Assembly (NCBI GenBank): GCA_012861695.1 | Contig: JAAOOA010000450.1 | Location: 62,001-126,000 of the forward strand | DNA length: 64,000 nucleotides | Direction of reading: 5' to 3' | Source: Trematomus loennbergii | Lineage: Eukaryota; Chordata; Actinopteri; Perciformes; Nototheniidae | In this document: positions 26,581 through 60,276 of the stretch, one piece after another | Numbering within the stretch: position 1 is the stretch's first letter | Layout: each line of letters starts with the position of its first letter | Position numbers and translations under genes: made by a program | Notes under the pieces: model-generated | Database searches by the model: none | Told to the model about the DNA's origin: nothing | The model's input: the letters and a program-made list of their open reading frames with translations, nothing else

Positions 26581-27166
26581 TTTAGCTTAACAACAGTTCC
26601 CTTCAACCGATCTGTGATCCTGACACTCTGCGGTTGATTACATTTCCTGGAAGGATGAGTGGAATGGATGATTCAAGATCACCGATAAATCGATCTAACC
26701 TTCTTATGTTTGCTGTCACTTAAAATAGTTGGTGTTTTAAACTAAAATCACTGTTTTAGCGCAATTCGCTTAAAAAAAATAAAAAGGGATATGGAATTTG
26801 GTTGGCAACTGTCGACAAAACCATAGACTGGACATAGGAGCGTAATGATGCACTCTACATTTAACATAATAATATATGTAGGCCTACTATTTTGGAACAT
26901 AACCAGATACATTTGTTATGTGTGTATTTATTCGTATAAATATTATTTATTCACATTACGTGTTGACCCTGCTCGCTTGGTGCTCCTCACGCAGACTCAG
27001 ACAGCAGCCCTGCGGTGACCCGGAGGAGAAGCACATCGGCCATTTTGCTCGGAAGGGGGCCTGGGCTTCAACACGTGAGAAAGAGGAGCCTGAACAGTCC
27101 AGGATCTCTGACTCCAAGAGGATATTATTCATGTGTGAACCGACAGATGCATAGGAAGCCACCACA
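26581..27166. promoter_or_regulatory. Shared upstream region of divergent ndufc1 and naa15
   Basis: The start codons of ndufc1 (-) and naa15 (+) are separated by 586 bp with no other gene, so both promoters must lie here, possibly as one bidirectional promoter. The naa15 side (about 26950-27166) is richer in GC and CpG. No clear TATA box was seen. The same divergent arrangement is known in mammals. The exact transcription starts cannot be read from sequence. Confidence 0.6.
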
Positions 27167-38729
<11,563 letters not shown>

Positions 38730-39182
38730 GCCACGACTACAAGAGACGACGAAGAGGAGGAGGAGGAGGAGGAAGAGGAGCGCACACCCCCAACGCCTTA
38801 GACCCCACCCCACCCCCCCTTCCCTGGGCTCTGGCTGCTGTGCGTTGCCCCCACAATGCACTGATCTGGATGGACTGACCACAGGAAGAGCTGGCACATG
38901 GAGGAAGGCTGTCCATAGAACTGTTTCACACACACACACCACACCACACCACACCACACACACACAACACACACACAACACACACACACACACAGGCCCT
39001 GTCCATAGACAATCCGGGACAGGGAGGCACAGAGGATTGTGGGACAGTGGACGTCTCAGATGGCTGTTAACACAGTCCGGTTTTCTATAACTCCTTGTTT
39101 TCACGCCATGTCCTTCTTGTAGGTGCATCTGCTTCTCACGTTTTTAAAAGTAATTTATATATTACAAACTGACAAATGGATT

Positions 39183-39188
39183 AATAAA
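39183..39188 (+). terminator. naa15 polyadenylation signal
   Basis: AATAAA lies about 450 bp after the naa15 stop (38727-38729). The 3'UTR between them carries an imperfect CA tract at about 38930-38995. This is the first canonical signal downstream of the stop. Confidence 0.7.
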
Positions 39189-39509
39189 ACAATGTTTGCA
39201 AAACCACATGGTGCTGTTGTGAGTGCTGATGTTTAGAATGACTTCTGCTGGGGGGGGGGGCGGCTGTAGGGACCTGCAGCAGGAGGTGAAGCGGAGGATG
39301 AGAAGCTAAACTGGGTAATTCCCCATTTTGACGTTTTACATTTTGCTTTAGTCTGTTTTGTCATGCTACCTCAGAATATACTGTTCGAGCCAAAGCATCA
39401 CAATATCACGCACACAAGACAATCATATATATTTGTAAGTACATTTAGTCCTGTGGCTGGATTATGAGAAATATTCCTGTCCTATTTCCTAAAGACACAT
39501 AATAAATGC

Positions 39510-41780
39510 AAAGTGTATCAAGTTCACAAATAATCCAGGCTAACAGAATCAGGGTTCTGTTAGAGCTGGGTATTTTCCATAGGTATTTTCACACGAGAAG
39601 GGGATCTGTGGTCCCAAATATGTTGCAGGGTTCTGTCAATCCAAAATTGGTTTCTTTTTGGGCATGTCCAAAAAATGGGGAAGTGAGCTGCTCCACCATT
39701 CCCTCAGCTTCTCCAACAAGCATTCTCTAGACCCTCCAGAAAAACGCGGGCTAAAATCCTTGATTATGCGATTAAACATGCGGGGTTTTATGCAAAATTG
39801 CGGAGAAGTTGCGAAATATGCGGAAAAAGGTGATTCTTCTCCCAAACCCTGTTACTAGGCTACTACTGAATGAAAGGAAGCCCTTTTAAAGAGTTCCTAT
39901 GACACACACACACACACACACACACCACACACACACACCACACAGCACACTCCGCCTCATTCTGTTTTCATTTACCCGTTCGTTATCTGACCAGCTTCAA
40001 TCTTGTATGTTCCAACACACAGTTGCACGGGGTGCAGAATAGTTTTCCCCCCACTTTCGTGCAAGACATCTGCGTACTGCTTTGCCCGGTCTTTAGCAGA
40101 AATGTTCGTAGGCAAATGGGATGGATTCGATTTGTTCATCTTGGTCAGAGCCGTATAATTATATAGTATATAATAATAATAGTATAATAGTAGGCTATAT
40201 AATAATCTATATGGCGCTGATCTTGTTGCTTTTCTCTCTCGGTGTGAGTTCCACACATTCACTCTACGGTTTGTTACCTGCGCGAGCTGATGACATCACT
40301 ACTTCATGTTAACTTTTTTTTCCCTCAATTTTGTGTGGAAAAATGCGGGGATTATGCGACCTTTTAAGAAATATGCGGGCCTTTTAAAATATGCGCTATT
40401 TTGCTGATTATGCGGTAAATTATGCGATCGCATAATCGCGTTTTTCTGGAGGGTCTAATTCTCAACCAATGCTAGATATTTTCATTTTAGTAAGGAAAAA
40501 GCTAACAAGACTCTTCTAATGAAATTGGCGCCAGTATCTGGAACGTGGAGAAAGTTATTTCACATAGTCAGGTGTGATTGAGTGTTTATCCAATGTTTGA
40601 ATCTCGAGTCCATAGTATTTGGTTTGAATCCAGAATAGTATGCAATCCATCTAGCTTTGTCAACTGTTTCTCCACATGAAATTGTATCATAACTTCAGGT
40701 AAAGGGGTTTAGCTATTCCCGGTAGATTGTCATAGCTTTGTGATCTCCATCATTGCTTTCATTGGGACACCTTTGCACTCTCCTTATTTTCCCTTCCACT
40801 TTGCTTCATACCCATCATCACACCAAACAGTTGTTAGCTGGGCAGCCAGGTAATAATCCCTGAGATTAGGGAGAGCCATTCCGCCTCCTTCTTTACTGAT
40901 AGTTAATGTACTATATTTAATCCTTGGCTTTTTCCATTCCAAATAAAATGAGAAAAAATAGTTTGCCCAATCCTGAAATTGGGTATGTGGAACTTTCACC
41001 GGCAATGACATAAAAAGGTAAAATATACATTTTTATAGTCTCAATGCGGTAAGTGAAATTCAGTAGTAGTGTCGACCAGGCACAGATCCATCGTTTATTT
41101 TAATATAAATCATTGGGACAATATGTTAACCAATTCCCTAGTACTTGATTGCTTTTGAGACCAATCAATAGGAGTCTTAGTTTGAGATTGGGGGGGGGGC
41201 AACTAAATGTTAAAATGTGTGTTATTTGAATATTGAGCTTGTAGCCTGAATATGTGCCAAAAACATCAAGTAGATCTAAAGGCTGACCTCTGGGTCACGT
41301 CACCAGCGTATAGCGCCACCTGGTGTTCTCTATCATCCATCATCATTCCTTGTATATTACAGTCTTCTCTTATGGCTGAGCCAGAGCCGTATAATAGAAG
41401 AGGCTCTATATGTTAACAGAGGCTCTATACAAAGAGCAAAGACAGTTAGAGAAAGAGGGCAGCCCTGGCCCCTGGATCTTTCCAAATGTATGAGGTCAGA
41501 CAGACGTCCATTTACTTTCATTCTGGCTGTCGGGGCACAATATAAAGCTTTAATACGATTGATTGAATTTTCAGTAAAGCCAAATTGTTCCAAAACCAGA
41601 TCATTCCAGCTCACACAGTCCAAAGCTTTTTCAGTGTCAAGACTGGCTAACACTGCATCTGTTTCCCTGATGCTCTGTATGATGTGCAGAGCATCGAACA
41701 TGATCTTGTGTTTGGACAAACCAGGTCTGATCTGTGTCTGTCAGATCAGGAATATAAGAGCCTTTTGGAAATAATGGACA
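39510..41780 (-). mobile_element. Degraded L1/Tx1-like LINE, reverse transcriptase remnants
   Basis: Minus-strand ORF 41719-41357 contains SLDTEKALDCVSWNDL (RT motif A) and GQGCPLSLTVFALCIEPLL (motif B). ORF 41011-40784 contains KPRIKYSTLTISKEGGG and LPNLRDYYLAAQL, typical of the L1 C-terminal region. The frame is broken and the element is split by a MITE at 39729-40456. Not functional. Confidence 0.8.
39729..40456. mobile_element. MITE inserted in the LINE remnant
   Basis: AGACCCTCCAGAAAAACGCG at the left and its exact reverse complement at the right, about 730 bp apart. The interior is AT-rich with repeated ATGCGG motifs. LINE sequence continues on both sides. Confidence 0.8.
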
Positions 41781-42307
41781 CATTAAGTTTATAGTCCTGA
41801 TTTAGGATTGAGATCGAGCTATGAGCTACATAACATTTGATGTTTGCCCTCTTTAGGGATAACAGAGATAACTGCTTCATTCCATGATGGTGGGATCGAT
41901 GTATCCAGAAGTGTCCAGTGAAAGAATTTAGAAGTCTAAATATGTTATACCACTCAGCTGGCAGGCTTCACTTCCTGGAGTCTTGTTATCATCTTTCATA
42001 ATGCTGCTACTCGTTTGTTCTACCTTGGATGTGCACTTGTTTTTAAGATATGTAAGTTCACTCAGACGTGCCCTGACTGATGGGAGAATAAAACACCAAG
42101 CAAAGCTCCAAACTACATGCCCTTTGAAATCAAAGTATATTCTGTGGTGTCAGAATTTACAGTAGTGACATTTAGTTTTTGTTTAAGTAAATGTATAAAT
42201 ATACAGTTTACTGACTGCAGACAGTAATTATGGAATGGATTATTATTCTTTTGACAGTGAAAGAGTGTTGAGTGAAGAAAGAACAAAGCAGATACCATTC
42301 TTCATGA
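41781..42307. other. Convergent intergenic remainder
   Basis: Between the LINE remnant and the immt poly(A) signal. No exon or further repeat was recognised. Confidence 0.4.
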
Positions 42308-42313
42308 TTTATT
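42308..42313 (-). terminator. immt polyadenylation signal
   Basis: AATAAA on the minus strand (TTTATT on plus), about 195 bp past the last in-frame stop of immt. A second candidate is near 42456. immt and naa15 converge, with about 3 kb of transposon-derived sequence between their ends. Confidence 0.6.
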
Positions 42314-42508
42314 GAAACATATGCAGTTGTGACAAACATAACATCAAGTATTACATATTCTTTAATCAGTGGGGGTATTAGGCCGGTGGGGGGGGGGTTG
42401 GTTAGAAATAAATACATGTGGGCCTGGATAGACGGGAGGAGAAGGTGCATTCATTTTATTTGACAAATGATCCTCCACAGTGACTTAGTGCTTTGAAACA
42501 AATAAACT

Positions 42509-51915
<9,407 letters not shown>

Positions 51916-52476
51916 GGTCCAAAATCACTTTGCTTCTCAAGTGATAATATTTTAACCTGCACAGTAGCAGTACGTGTTTTCTCCTCGTCCTTCTTTTCGT
52001 TTCTACCCCTTCTTCTTTGTATGTTAGCTAGTTTGTGTGCGCCACACTGCCTCCCTGGTCAAAAGTAGAACTCCAACTTCCCCCCGCAGAGCAGACCCTC
52101 CTGTGGTGGTGCTGCTGCAACACCATCCCCCATGTATTTCATTTCCCAAAGAATTCATTTTTTACGGAGACCTTTTACTGCAGAAATGCTTCTCTATGTA
52201 GTTTATCAGTTTATCAATAATCCATAAATTAGCGATAGAAGAGTCCTTTAAGAAAGAGGTTGAAAAGCATCCTATTTACATGTGAAAACCCCTCACCATA
52301 ATGAAACTAGAGCTGCAGGTATGGTAGCTCTGCACCTCGGTTTACAGGGCTGTTATAACAAACACATGTAGCCCAGAGGCTCCGCTGCAGAGCCCCTCCA
52401 CACTGATGCACTCATCAGTCCCATCAATACAACCCTTCAAACTGCTCATAGAAGTCAATGCAACATTGTTCTTTTT
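51916..52476 (-). promoter_or_regulatory. immt upstream region between slbp and immt
   Basis: About 560 bp separate the proposed slbp poly(A) signal from the immt ATG, so the immt promoter and 5'UTR must lie here. No TATA box or other decisive element was recognised. Confidence 0.4.
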
Positions 52477-52482
52477 TTTATT
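52477..52482 (-). terminator. slbp polyadenylation signal candidate
   Basis: AATAAA on the minus strand (TTTATT on plus), about 630 bp past the slbp stop (53115-53113). It lies about 560 bp upstream of the immt start codon, so the two genes are in close tandem. Confidence 0.55.
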
Positions 52483-53112
52483 TGAAAAACCATAAAGGAA
52501 CCAGAAAAAACCCAAAACATTTGCAATAAAAACAACTAGTACAAAAACAGATCACAACCCAATATAACTGAAGTAAAGCTCTTCGGTGTTTAAAATGTAC
52601 ATCCTTGGGCAAGTTATTGTCAATATGAATCATTAAAAATACTTTGGTTTGCCCCACGCATTTAAACAATTGAAAGAAACTTTTGAGTTGAGTCAGTATC
52701 GATGTATTCCTGCATTACTATCAGCAAGGATCAGTGCTACGTTTTCTTTTGTGAACACCAAATCCTAAACTATTTGAAGTGGCCAGAGTTAAACATGCAG
52801 CTGTAAAACCTTGCCATAAAAGAAGACTCCCTGAGCAGGCTAGGAATCTGTAAAAGGTCCCAACCTTTGGATTAAGAAGCACTGGAAAAAAAGGAAGCCT
52901 ATTGAATATTTATGATTGTGAATAAAGACATTACACATGGGTCGTAAATATAAATTACAGTGTTGAACCTATGCCAACTGAGACACAGAGGGAGCAGATT
53001 GAACCTGGAACAGTCATTGTGGGGACATGGTGGGCTGCGAGAAGTGTCAGGGAAGAGATGGATGAACATTCGGGAGGTGTGTCAACATGTTTGATTTCAT
53101 TTCCACAATGAA

Positions 53113-56100
53113 CTACGCCAAGTCCGGCTGCACTGTGGTTTCAGTCTTCTGTATTTTAACTGGAGTACCCGAACAGTCGTCTTCACCCTGAGCAAGAGAG
53201 AAAAAAAGCAATCAATAAAACGGAAGGCTCATAAAGTACCAGGATTTGTTACCTGCACTTTTAGTTTGGTTTTAGAAACTTGGATAGACTGTATGCTGAC
53301 AGAGGAAGCTGGACATGTGTCAGTAAACACTTGATTCAGATGACTGAAGATTCTGTTTGTATGGTCCAAACGGACAGGAAATGTGGAAACTGTGTATCAT
53401 GTTAAGAGATATGTAACCAGGTTAAACATATTCCCATTAACTTCCCAACTTAACGGTGGCTGTTTTCTAAAGGATATCATTCATAGATTTATTGGAAACA
53501 TACATGTCCATGTTGAATTGTGCATTTGCCTGTAAACACTTTTGCATTTTCAGCTGACCTGCTCTCTCCTTCTCTTCTAATTATTCTGATCTCATAGTGA
53601 ATTCAAAGTGATCAATCTTACCTCCAGTGAACAGCTGTGTGTGGTAAGAGAGGCTGGGACATTCTGGAAGTCTGGGAAGTCCAGCTCAATGTCCATGACA
53701 TCATCGATTCCCAGCTCCTCACTGGAGAGCAGAGGACAAACAACAACATGACCATCAGCAAACAGCCAGAACACAGAGTCTACAGCAGGGAGGCACCATG
53801 GCAGCACGTCATTGGACCAAAGCACTTTACAATTCAATATCGGCATCCGCCAGAAGTAAACATTTCATTCAATATCACAGGCCAGGTGACATGTGCTGGG
53901 CAACCAGATGAGGTAGCCTATGAATCACTGCCTGCCGGACCACATAGGGGGGCTCTATGTGTATAGCCTTTGCATTGTATTTGAATAATAAAACATGTTA
54001 TTTAGAGGTGCCATTCAAAGCCCCCCCAAGGACACCCTTCAGAAAACATTACAAAAGGACAGTAACAGAGAACATGCAGGGAAACAGGGATAATGTAGCA
54101 CTACAGTGAGTAGGCAGATCTGAACAGGTTGGTTTTGAGGAGGGACTTGAATGTGTATAAATATATATATATACATTTATATATAGAATGTTCTATGTGG
54201 CCCTTAAGTTAAGATGTGTTCAAATCATCGTTAACAGCCTCGGAGCTTCAACTGTCTTATCCCTCAGCTGTGTATTGGGATGACCCCGATTGTCCATTCA
54301 GCTTGCCCCAACATTTATAAACACACACTATGGACATTTTTTATATATATATTTTTTAAAGTCTATATTTAACTTGCGATTATTCGCAAATTAAGTTGCA
54401 CTTTAAAAAAAATGCTATTTTAGAGGTACCTAAAGAGATATTTTTCTATTGAAATCATAGACTGTATATATACACTCAACATGGGAGTGGATACATATGA
54501 TTGATTTAGACAAAATGTATCTTTTTATTATTGCAACAATCCCAAAAAGTCTAATTTAGGTTCATTCTTGATACCGATATATATGTTTATTAGGATTCTC
54601 AAAGTTGATGCGTTAAGCCGTTGACATGCATCTCTGTTGAAATGTAATCTCTTCTTACATGTCATCAAGGACTTTGTCTTGACCCTCCTCTGTTGGGGGG
54701 TCCCAGGCGTGCAGTTTGACCTTCCACAGTTTGATCTGCTGGTCCCAGGAGCGACGGCTGTACTTCCTGAACTTATTTGGAGTCTTGGGGTGAACACCCG
54801 GCTGACGAATATGTCTAGAAACAGAAAAGTAAAGATCAGAAATCACAATCACTTTTATTACCAAGTAGGTTTGCACTTACAAGGAATTTGTGGTGGTGTA
54901 TACATATTATTGTTTTATATTATTTGAGTCACTTTAAAACATGTATTATTGTTCAAAACTGTCATTATGGTTGTAGTGCTGTGTGAGTGTGTGACCTACT
55001 TTGGAACTTCTTTGATGTACCGATCATAGGCCAGTGTATTCTTTCCATAGTTTATCTGTTTCTGTCGCCTTAGCAACACTGCCTCATCAGTTTCAATGTG
55101 TTCTCCCTCTTTTGAGTCACAGCTGGAACACAGACAGACAGGTGTTTTCACACATACAGACTCCAACAATGAAAAAGGTGCAACAGAAGTGGACATACCT
55201 CTCCGATGAGCCAGAGGAGATCTTCCTCTCTCTTTGGGTGACCTCTGCACCCAGTATCCTCCTCCTGTAACTGAACAGTGCACACACAGTCAGTTAAAAT
55301 CAAGACTCAGTGAAAGTGTGCTGTGAACCACTGAGATAGAAGCAGAGTGTGGTTACCGCTGCATGTCTCTGTGTACGTCTCTCTTCATTCATCATTCTCC
55401 ACCTGGGTGCCCCAGTCAGCCTTTCTGCCGCAGCGAGACACCGGGCCTGTGCCCTCTGGAGTGGTGAAACTAGGGAGGAAGCACAAGGGGGGTGTACCAG
55501 CATTAACACACAGAGGGGAATGGAATTATTGTTGCCACAGTGCAAGTAAATGTAGTTTAAGCCACAAATAGCTATCCCTGGCCCAGAGGGCAAATGATGA
55601 GATAGAAACACAAGATGGATATGAAGAGAAGAGCATACTAGAAGGAGATAACCACGGGGTCATTTACCCCTTGTTGCCAAATACTACAGAAATAAAGCTA
55701 ACAGTTTGGTTTAATGAGGATCATTCAGAGCTTCTAACCTTCAGGTCACCTTACTGAAATAAGCTGAAGTCTAACAAACTGTTCATATCTAGCCCTGACA
55801 TTTCATCTGTACATTGGTACACACTCTGCAGTGCATTTTGCTATTCTGGTACATTTGCAAGTTGCAAATTGTGTCAAGTTGAATGTAGTGTGTTTTTATT
55901 GCAGCTGTATTCTCTTACCTAGCATTTCTGCTGTCGGAGTGCCCACCCTTTTCTCGACCAGCGTCCTCCTCTCTGTTGGCCCGCAGGCTTCCGTCGACCC
56001 CTCGTTTCCTGCAGTGAGACCACCGGGACGGACCAGAGCTCCTACACAATAGAGACAAGTAAAGATAGCATATTATTAACAAGTAAGTTTATGTTTAACG

Positions 56101-58654
56101 TCAATTTAGTAGCCCTTCGGTGCTAGCGTGTCTCTAATAATCGTTTCTATCTGTTCAGACACAGACACAGTGGATGAATGCCGACTCCACAGAAAACGGT
56201 CAGGAGATGCAACTCCGGAAATTGGGTCAGTCTTTGTTATTGGGCGGCGAATTAACGATTAATAGGCTCATCTATAACTTAAGAATGGTGGTAAGGTCAA
56301 GTGATTTAAAATCACAGGTGGGAGAAGTACTCAGATCTTGTACTTGAGTAAAAGTAGAAGTACCAGAGTGTAGGAATACTCTGTTACAGTAAAAGTTCTG
56401 CATTCAAAATGTTACTCAAGCAAAAGTAGAAAAGTATTAGCATCAACATATACTTAAAGGGGACCTATCATGCAAAATGCACTTTTGTACGTTTTATACA
56501 TGAATATGTGTCCCCGGTGTTCCAGGGAACTCACCAAGTGTCAGAAAACACAACCCTCTCTATTTTCCTCCATACCCAAATCTCTAAAAAAGGGGCTGCA
56601 ACGGATCTGATAAAAACTGATCCAGATTTGAACACTTTACTGACGTCAGCGCTACGGCTATTGGGCCAACTCTCCACCTATCAGGGGAATGTGGGGTTGG
56701 GCCACGGCCGGCCATTGCCGTTGAAAGCGCTGGAGACGCTGTAGTACATATGCCAGGCCTGTAAGTGGCGCTGTAGTCTGCCACAAAAGCAGCGAAGAAG
56801 ACTTCCCGCCACAGTTACCAGTTACCCTTCTGTTTATTCTCCGCTGTGGATTTTTTCTCCCTCCCCGAGGCAAGCGTTTGCTCCCGCTGCTTTAATTCAA
56901 TGCAATCCCTCCCCGTCGAGGCAAGCACTGTAATTCTCTCCGGTTAGTCCACCAGCAGATGACAAAAACCCACCTCTCCGCCTCTTCCAAGGAACGAGGG
57001 GACCGTGCGGCAGAGTTTCAGTTTCTTTCGCTGGTCAAGATGTCCGTTAAAGTTTAAATCTTCCGGACAAAATTAGAAAAGTGCCGGTCAAAGGTCTTCT
57101 TTGTTATTTATTGAGCTTTAAAACAAATGAATAACTACTCTATAGGCCTATAATAATAATAAAACACGGAGGACGGAGTCTTTTTTCTCCCCCTCTTGAC
57201 TTGATCAGAGCACGGCTCCCCTCTCCTGCAGGGGGGCGTGGTCAGCTGCAGCTCACAGAATCAGCCCCGTAGACAGCAAACAGCACTAGAGCGAAATGAG
57301 GCATGGCTAAAATGCATGATCTGTTTGGTATTTTGAAAACAGAAACGTAAATAACGTTATATAGGTATATGGCCCTACAATATATCATTTAAATATAGCA
57401 TGATAGGTGTCCTTTAAAGTACAAAAACTAAAAGTAGTCATTGAGCAGATTGTTCCATTTCAGAATAATATACATGATATGTTTTATAATGATTGATCAT
57501 TAAAGTGTTCTCAAAGCTGGTAAAGGTGCAGCTAGTTTGAATGACTTTGTATACTGCTGGGTAGCTTGTGAATTTACTCCAGGCGGAACTAAAGTCTGAT
57601 TTAAGTGTTTATTAAATTTCACCTCATTAATCAAAATCTGTGAAGTAACTAAAGGTATTAAATACATGTCAGGGCGTAAAAGTACAAAGTAGCAAAACGT
57701 TAAAATACTCAAGTAAAGTACAAGTACTTGGGTAAAAGGTACTTGTCTTATTTACACCACTGCTTAAAACTAGCTCTCGATTGTTTCCAAACACCACTGT
57801 TAAATCCTCTTTCAGATAAACCAATGGCGAGACCCATGGCCACCAGCAGTACAAGCAATAACTTAATCAGCTAGTAGAATGAAATAGAAGTAGTTAGTTG
57901 ACAAGTCGTTCTCCCGCCACTGACTTCCTGTTAGCGATTGTTCTGGCCATCTGTTCATCCATCCATTATCTATCCCACAGTGTCTGGGTGGGGGTGCTGA
58001 GGCCTATCAATTCACATTCATGGCTGTTCACAACCGGGCACACCATTGCCGGTATATTCCGTGAACACTGGCGGCAAAACGACCGTCATTCCCCAAAGCC
58101 CCAACTGTTCCTACCAGGAACGCTTCTGCTGTGGTGGATAACACTTCAGCCCTCTGCACAAACATCAGGTTATAACCAACCCCCGATACAGCTGCACTAC
58201 AGTCCTGTTTAGCAGAGGTTAGCCTTTACCACCGTTTTCTCTTCCTCGGCACCCGCCGACAATAGAGCAGAGCCGCCACCGTCGTGTCACCCAGTGGCGA
58301 ACACAGCACAACAATAAGTTAGCTAACTTCTTCAAGGCTAATGTAAAATCATTTCAAAGCGAGCATCAAGCTAACTAACGTTAGCGCAGGACACAAGTCA
58401 ATTGAAACATGAACACAGCCTTACAGTGTGGCTTCATTTATGAGAATAATACATACTTGAAAAGGTAAATGTGTTTGTAGTCGGTTAGCTAGCATGCATT
58501 TACATAATCCCATTCTGAAAGAGTTCTAGCTAATGGTGTCTACAATCAAGTGAACGCAATGGAGGCTCGTGGTGGTTTAAGAAGGTGAAACTTGCCCATT
58601 CTCATGTTCGTTTTCGCGAGTTTCACGTCGTTTGCCTCTGGTCCAGTTCGACAT
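53113..58654 (-). CDS. slbp: slbp: histone mRNA stem-loop binding protein
   Basis: SLBP binds the 3' stem-loop of replication-dependent histone mRNAs and directs their processing, export and translation. Clear exons: 56041-55919, 55469-55357, 55264-55199, 55122-55000, 54814-54659, 53721-53622, 53187-53113. The RNA-binding domain spans two exons and includes [37 protein letters not shown] and [13 protein letters not shown]. The phosphodegron-like SFTTPEG is in exon 3, and the tail includes SGTPVK and ends QPDLA. Exon 3 lacks one A (GATGAATG for expected GATGAAATG), which creates a premature TGA; the next exons confirm the phase. The first exon is proposed at 58654-58596 ([20 protein letters not shown]) with a GC donor. 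It has the right phase and gives 271 aa in total (human 270). That first exon is inferred; the rest is secure. Confidence 0.94.
56315..57762. mobile_element. hAT-like element in slbp intron 1, carrying a nested MITE
   Basis: Left end CAGGTGGGAGAAGTACTC, right end TTTACACCACTG. Its ends and the repeated AGTAAAAGTA/TACTTGAGT motifs match the element at 36888-38033 in inverted arrangement. The middle is occupied by the TTAA-ended MITE at 56454-57417. Target duplication is unclear. Confidence 0.65.
56454..57417. mobile_element. TTAA-ended MITE, long copy, nested
   Basis: Starts TTAAAGGGGACCTATCATGC and ends GATAGGTGTCCTTTAA, 964 bp. Its extra interior (about 56790-57290) is absent from the ~480-bp copies at 22540 and 62167, so this may be closer to the parent element. 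Confidence 0.8.
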
Positions 58655-58830
58655 ATTCTTGATTATAAGTAGAGTAAAGTTATCCTTGTTGTCAGCTCAG
58701 CAGCAGGCAGTGTTGTGTCTACCCGCCAACACTGAAAGGCGCGCGGTCCCAAACAATCCAACAGGTCACGTGACAGGAAAGGGCGGATATACATGCAAAT
58801 AATACGAAAATACTGGGCGCGAATTCAGAT
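58655..58830 (-). promoter_or_regulatory. Candidate slbp promoter with octamer, E-box and E2F-like sites
   Basis: Just upstream of the proposed slbp start are GTCACGTGAC (58767-58776), GGGCGG (about 58783), ATGCAAAT (58795-58802) and GGGCGCGAA (58817-58825, E2F-like). Such sites fit a cell-cycle promoter, and the octamer is typical of histone H2B promoters. The motifs are seen; their function is inferred. Confidence 0.45.
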
Positions 58831-60180
58831 AAAACAGCAGAAGCAACTCTGCATCCGCCTTACACAGTTAAAAGTAAAGAACCAATAATATTCACCATAC
58901 TAAACACTACATTATTATTTACAACAACAACAAAAAAACACTCAACATAGACAACAAAATCTGAGGGGAAATGGTACTTCAAACAGGGGAATCATGAAAC
59001 AACAGCAGCACATATGGGATCTGGAGACAAGAGGGAGGAAAATGCCTTAAATTCAGGAAAGAGTGGGGATTAGGAGACGCAGATGTAGGAGAAAGGGGTT
59101 TTGATAAGATTTAGAATAGGGTAATTTGAATGTAACAGTAAACAATTGTGGGGAAAAATCTAACTGGACTGTGATGTGTAGGGAAGAAGAATCAGTAGAG
59201 CACGTAATGCACAGCTGAGAGGAGAGTTGGTGGAGGACATGACATGAAGAGCTAGGGGTGACTAACGGATAACCTTAGACCAGGGGTCTCCAACCTTTCT
59301 TCATCTGAGAGCTACTTTGAAAAAATAAGTGGCCAAGAGCTACTTGCATCACATCGCTTACATTTATTCACATAGCACTCATCAGTTGAATTAGTATGGG
59401 CTTGATATGTCTCATATTATTTGTGTGAACATAAAAATAATTTGTGTGTAAATATGTGATTTGTAAATGTAAAACACCATCCACAAATGCATTTAAAAGA
59501 TTTGCAAACTCACAAATAAATTTGCAAATGTAAAACGGATCTGCAAATACGCAAAATATTTTTACAAATAAAAAAAAGATCTTTGAATATCTTTTTAACA
59601 TTTACAACTTTCGATCAGGCATTTGTGAATCCATTTAGTATTTGTCGACCAAAAATGCAAAAATGCGCTTGTGGATCTCAAATCTCTGCTCATGGATCGT
59701 CTTTTTACACACACGGAGTTTTGAGACAAACTCGTGTCGCTCGGTTATTTTCGGAAACCACGTGATGGCCTGCTGATGACGACATTTCCGCATGGTTTTC
59801 AAAGTAAGAGCATGATGGTTTGTTCAATGCGCTGTTTTTTTAATGAACAGCGGAATGTTAGATGCGTTCTTTATCACCATCATCATCATGTTATAGTGAT
59901 ACAGTTTTTAGTCAGAGCGGAGCACGACTCCTGACTTTTCCCTGTGTTTTAAAACATTTCTTTTTTTTTAAATATCTGTTGTAATTATTGTCTTTTATTG
60001 TGATTATAGAAATGTGTTTTTATGTGATTGTAGTTATTACATGTACAGCACTTTGGCCCGACCAAAAATCGCTTTTAAATGTGCTTTATAAATAAACCTT
60101 GATTTGATTTGACAGTTAGTTTGTGTTCGTTTATTGGTTCAACTTTCTTCATTGTTTTTTGTGTATTCAGTTAATTAAGT
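58831..60180. other. Intergenic right of slbp
   Basis: No gene recognised. A hAT-like start, CAGGGGTCTCCAACCTTTC, is at about 59281, followed by sequence rich in short AAATTTGCAAA-like words. A LINE-type tail ends near 60110. Confidence 0.45.
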
Positions 60181-60182
60181 AT

Positions 60183-60185
60183 CTT

Positions 60186-60276
<91 letters not shown>
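60183..60276 (+). repeat. (TCTG)n then (CCTG)n microsatellite
   Basis: Pure tetranucleotide array switching from TCTG to CCTG units. It is roughly the reverse complement of the CAGG array 300 bp downstream. Confidence 0.95.

Noticed and set aside
41357..41719. A working reverse transcriptase gene
   Set aside because: Only motifs A and B remain, the catalytic double-aspartate motif is missing and the element is fragmented.
58235..58330. Alternative slbp first exon reading [10 protein letters not shown] with a gtaaag donor
   Set aside because: The phase fits exon 2, but there is no in-frame ATG and no upstream acceptor. The 58654 candidate has a start codon and the right total length.
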